A stretch of 64,000 nucleotides of DNA, from positions 14,277,585-14,341,584 of the forward strand of contig ML677386.1 of assembly GCA_007922305.1 (NCBI GenBank). Reading direction: 5' to 3'. Made by a program: the position numbers and the translations under genes. Origin of the DNA: Dermatemys mawii (lineage: Eukaryota > Chordata > Testudines > Dermatemydidae). Of the stretch, positions 60,551 to 64,000 are shown in pieces (position 1 is the first letter of the stretch; the number at the start of each line of letters is the position of its first letter). The notes beneath the pieces were generated by a model. The model was not told the origin of the DNA, made no database searches, and worked only from the letters and a program-made list of their open reading frames with translations.

Positions 60551-60619
60551 TCTGTCCGGGTCTCTCCCTCCCTCCAGATGGGAGAGAACACTACAGCCAG
60601 AAGGTGTGTGAGTTACATA

Positions 60620-60710
60620 TACAGTGGAACCCTGCAATACTGCGACAACTGGGGTCCAAAAATATTGATTGTGATAAATGCAGGGCGAGGTATTGTGGGG
60701 TTCCACTGTA
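60620..60710. mobile_element. 91-bp mariner/pogo-type MITE
   Basis: TACAGTGGAACCC...AATAC at the left matches the complement of the right end over 21 bp with two changes. TA at both ends would be the target duplication. The ~49-bp middle is non-coding. Confidence 0.8.
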
Positions 60711-62084
60711 CTTTTAGCTTTATTAAAATGCACATGGTTTGCCTGCACTCATCTTACCAAATGATCCAGATTGCTCTGTAGTGGTGACCTGTTCTGCCCC
60801 ATTTTTTGTATATGGGTGGGTATAGGTAATAGCTAGGACATGACCAATGGTCCAAGCATTGTTTAATCTATTGGCCACCCATACTTTGTAATGTCAGCAG
60901 TGGGCCACATATGATGTTTAAGATGAACAAAACACTTGTTCTGGAGTGGGCTACCAGAGATTTTGCTGAGTCAGGGAGGTGTGGAAGAAAGCATTTTTGC
61001 AGCTGGGGGATGGCAAGGAAGAATTTAGCATGAGAATCTTGCTATGATTAATTTTGGCTAAGATAAATCATTAAATAACCTAAGTCTAAGCCTGTTTTGA
61101 TATCAATTACTACTACATCAACCATTAATTTTGTTTCATTGTCATGAACAGCTTTAATAGTCACACAGCACCTACTTGTGACTGGGTAATTCAGATAACA
61201 AAAACACGCAACAGTAGCTAGAATAATAGCCACCTCTTCAACTTGTCTCTATAGTACAGAAAAAAAAACTATTTTCTTTTCATCTTCCTTACATCAGTTT
61301 CCATACCATATCTCACAGCTAGCTAACAAAAGTCAACACAATTTGTTTCTTTTAATGAGGACAATAGTGTGCTTCGTTGTCCAGCAGGAGTAAAAAAGCA
61401 CAATGACTCAAATGGTACCATGTAGACATACAGAAAAGGAAAATAAAAGCACAGGCAGAGGTAATAATAAAAATACATTGCAGAGGCAGCAGTCCACAGA
61501 TTAACATAGGTGTGTGCTTCCAAGGAAAGAATTTTCTATCTGCAGTGATGGTTCCATTTGAACACCTAGTAAATATTATATGGATCAGCCTTGCAAAGAA
61601 CTATTCACCCATTCAACAGAGGCAAACATTTTATTCTGACGGGAAAGTAAAATATTTTTTACCACCATCAGAATAAAGGACAAGCCAGTAAATTTCTATC
61701 ACTCTTTTGCAAGGCTGCCTTTTATCATCTGATTTACATATTATTCTAATAATAATCCACTCCTGTATGTCAAGGTTGTCCACTTCCCTTACAGTGGAGG
61801 ATTTGTGCAGCAAGCAGTGGAGGTTTGACGTAGTTCAGCAGCACACACTATTATTAAAAACTAAATAAATCCCTCTGACTTTCAGACAGATGTATAATTA
61901 ACTAGCCAAAATGGCTGACGTGATGCCCAGCCATGCATTACAGAAACTTCAAACAGAGTAGTAGTTCCAGAAAGGGAGGTTCATGGCAGGCAACACTACT
62001 TCTCCAGTGGCAGCAGCAGATGATGGAAGCCAGAGAAGGAGAGATGACAGCCTGCTCTCTTTGTTGCCATAGACTGCACTGGAA
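60711..62084. other. Unannotated intron
   Basis: No gene or confident repeat recognised. Confidence 0.5.
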
Positions 62085-62200
62085 TGAAGGTGCTGCAGAG
62101 AAGTTAGTGCTGTATGCTGTATGTGCAGGTGCTGTATGTGTGTGCAACTCCTGGTGCAAGCAACTCATGGCCCTCAGAGACAGATTGCTGTTGATTGGTG
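62085..62200 (+). repeat. Possible CR1 ORF1 fragment
   Basis: TGGTGCAAGCAACTCATGG and CCTCAGAGACAGA (62,153-62,184) match 63,339-63,370 in the CR1 5' copy almost exactly. Flanks are less similar, so the limits are uncertain. Confidence 0.45.
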
Positions 62201-62804
62201 AACTGGTATAAAAACATATAAAAAAGAAACTGGGCCCAAATCTTTTACCCATCTTCTGAAATCAACTTAAAATCCCTGCTCCCCGCCCCCGCCGCCTTCA
62301 AGAGAGGGTGGAGCAATATACATAACATTCATGATCACAAAGGGTCCAATTTTGCCCCTTCATCTCCAACATTAGAGGGATTCTTACCTATTTATTCCAG
62401 TGCAGAAAGAGGAGGCAGAATTTGCACACCGCAAACAGCAAGTCTGTATCCTGGTGCACTATGAAGCTTCACAATGACCTTAACTGAGTTGCTTACACCA
62501 GCAGTGAATTTGGCCTATGAAATCCGATGTTAAAGATTTGCTCCCAAATTTTCAGACCTGGGAGTGCTAAAATTTAGCTCCTATGTCTATATCTGGACCT
62601 TGGCTATTTAAAACTTGATTCTGAAATTTACTCCCCACTCTGATTGGAAATTCTCCAAATCTGTTGATTTTGCAAAGGCCCACTCTTACTAGAGCCTTTG
62701 AGGAATGTGGTGAGCAAGCGATATGTTCATTTTCAATTACTGGACAGTTGATTCTTTTGTTGTCCATGGGTTTTGATATCATGTCGGTAGGTTACTCTTT
62801 TATA

Positions 62805-63745
62805 AAGCTAGTGAACAGGAGCAGCCAACACAGGAGTTTTGTGAGGGAGCTCTCCAGAGGAAGGAGCAACTACGTGACCCTTGAAGTGAGTTTCTTGGTT
62901 TGTTGGGTGCTTGCTTACTTGAAGATTATATTAAGGTCTCTTTGTGCTGTGTGCTGAGCCAAGCAGCAGGTAAAGCTAGGCTGAGAGCTTACTCAAAAGG
63001 CTCTAGCCTGCTATCCTTTGATTCCTAGCCCCTTTAAGAGTCCTTTGACAAGGGGGCAGGGCTAATTCAGGAAGAACAGGGGTTTATGAAGCCAGATTCC
63101 AAGTGACCAGAGATGATAGGAAACAGGAGCAGCAAACAAGGGAGTTTTCTATGAGAGATGGACTCACCTAACAAATATGTTCTCAACTCAGGACAATAAA
63201 CCCACCTCATAAAAATACCCCTTCAAGAGTAAAAATAATGCAAGCAGATTTCCAGCAACAAAGCAGGGACTACGGAGTTTATTGCACTGAATGCAGCATG
63301 TAGGACTCCCTGCCTTCTGGCAGGTGCTGTGTGCATGGTGCAAGCAACTCATGGTCCTCAGAGACAGAGTACAGGAGACAGAGATGCCACTTTCAGGAAC
63401 ACAACAGTGTCTGACAGTCTCTGTGCTGTTAAGGAGGATGAAAGTCTTATGGAAGGAGAGCATCAAGCTGGAGCAGAGGGAAACAATCCCATAGTTGGGT
63501 CTCTCCTTTCAGATGACGTCATGGTATCCTCTCGCACTAAGGACACCCCACCTGGGGAGGGATGCCAGGTATTAGGAAGAGCCAGATAATAATAATGAGG
63601 GACTTGATTATTACAAATATACATTGTTGGATTTGTGATGACCAGGAGAACCGTGTGGTAAATTGTCAGATGTGAGGGTTGCAGATCTCAAGAGATACCT
63701 AGACTATCAAAAGGAACAGTCACAAGAGTGAAATGTCTGCAAACT
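62805..63745 (+). mobile_element. CR1 LINE 5' region with decayed ORF1
   Basis: Second CR1 5' end in the window, collinear with 1,365-2,350. It keeps the 5' UTR, a TGCACTGAATGCAGCATG zinc-finger-like start (T-E-C-S-M then a stop) and an ORF1 segment with I-I-I-M-R-D-L-I-I (63,586 onward). That segment is the degenerate first block of the SGNH esterase domain, where a G-D-S-type block is expected. It stops before the T-N-D block. Several stops; not functional. Confidence 0.72.
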
Positions 63746-64000
63746 GTACAGAGACTGTTTAAAAGCACCACCATGATATAGGCTTAAACTAAATGAATAA
63801 AAACAAAAAAGGAAGAGGAATAAAAAATGCCACTATGGCAAAACAGCTAAGTAATTAGGCTAAATTACTTTAAAAATTTCAAGTCAAATCCTAGTGAGGA
63901 AAAAAAATCTCAATGGGGGTCATGTCTTTTAATTCATCAGTGTTTCTAAAGCACTTTGGAAAAAGGTGCTAATGGCTTGTACATTACAGTTCATTGATGC

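Noticed and set aside
52271..64000. Upstream DEP exon or first exon of RGS7
   Set aside because: No segment encoding the expected DEP sequence with a phase-1 donor was found by eye. It is probably beyond the window.

Overview
This window looks like a piece of a non-avian reptile genome, most probably a turtle. It is AT-rich and intron-like. It is packed with CR1 LINEs, Penelope-like and DIRS-like retroelements, solo LTRs, hAT- and mariner-type MITEs and MIR/CORE-type SINEs, a mix I associate with turtle genomes (crocodilian is the main alternative). No bacterial-type gene organisation is present, and almost every long open reading frame is chance or transposon remnant.

The only host gene I can support is RGS7 (R7-family regulator of G-protein signalling), on the minus strand. 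Five internal exons can be assembled with consensus splice sites and compatible phases: 52,164-52,270; 43,262-43,313; 25,624-25,688; 23,538-23,614; 23,356-23,437. Together they encode about 127 residues, from the end of the DEP domain through the DEP helical extension (DHEX) into the helical linker before the GGL domain. The introns are 8.85 kb, 17.57 kb, 2.0 kb and only 100 bp. The first exons (above 52.3 kb) and the GGL/RGS exons (below 23.3 kb) were not found and probably lie outside the window.

Layout by coordinate. 1-23.3 kb (RGS7 downstream intron): an antisense LTR-element remnant, a rare CR1 5' end with ORF1, three CR1 3' fragments, an LTR-like block, a decayed antisense DIRS-like element (8.8-12.4 kb), a solo LTR, a nearly full-length Penelope-like element (15.1-18.0 kb), an antisense CR1 and a second solo LTR. 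23.3-25.7 kb: three RGS7 exons with a hAT MITE between them. 25.7-43.3 kb: MITEs, a MIR, a 0.9 kb element bounded by direct repeats, a solo LTR, CR1 pieces and an inverted Penelope copy. 43.3-52.2 kb: mostly unique intron with small repeats. 52.3-64 kb: a 148-bp fold-back Penelope copy, a CR1 split by a 650-bp fold-back Penelope copy, small MITEs, a tRNA-derived SINE and a second CR1 5' end.

The most interesting theme is the Penelope-like family. Three of four insertions are fold-backs, with an antisense 3' end joined to sense sequence, and each has a 10-13 bp target-site duplication. Two fold-back junctions fall in the same ~60 bp of the element. The element tails carry a hammerhead-ribozyme-like core. 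A 10-N assembly gap lies at 2,797-2,806.
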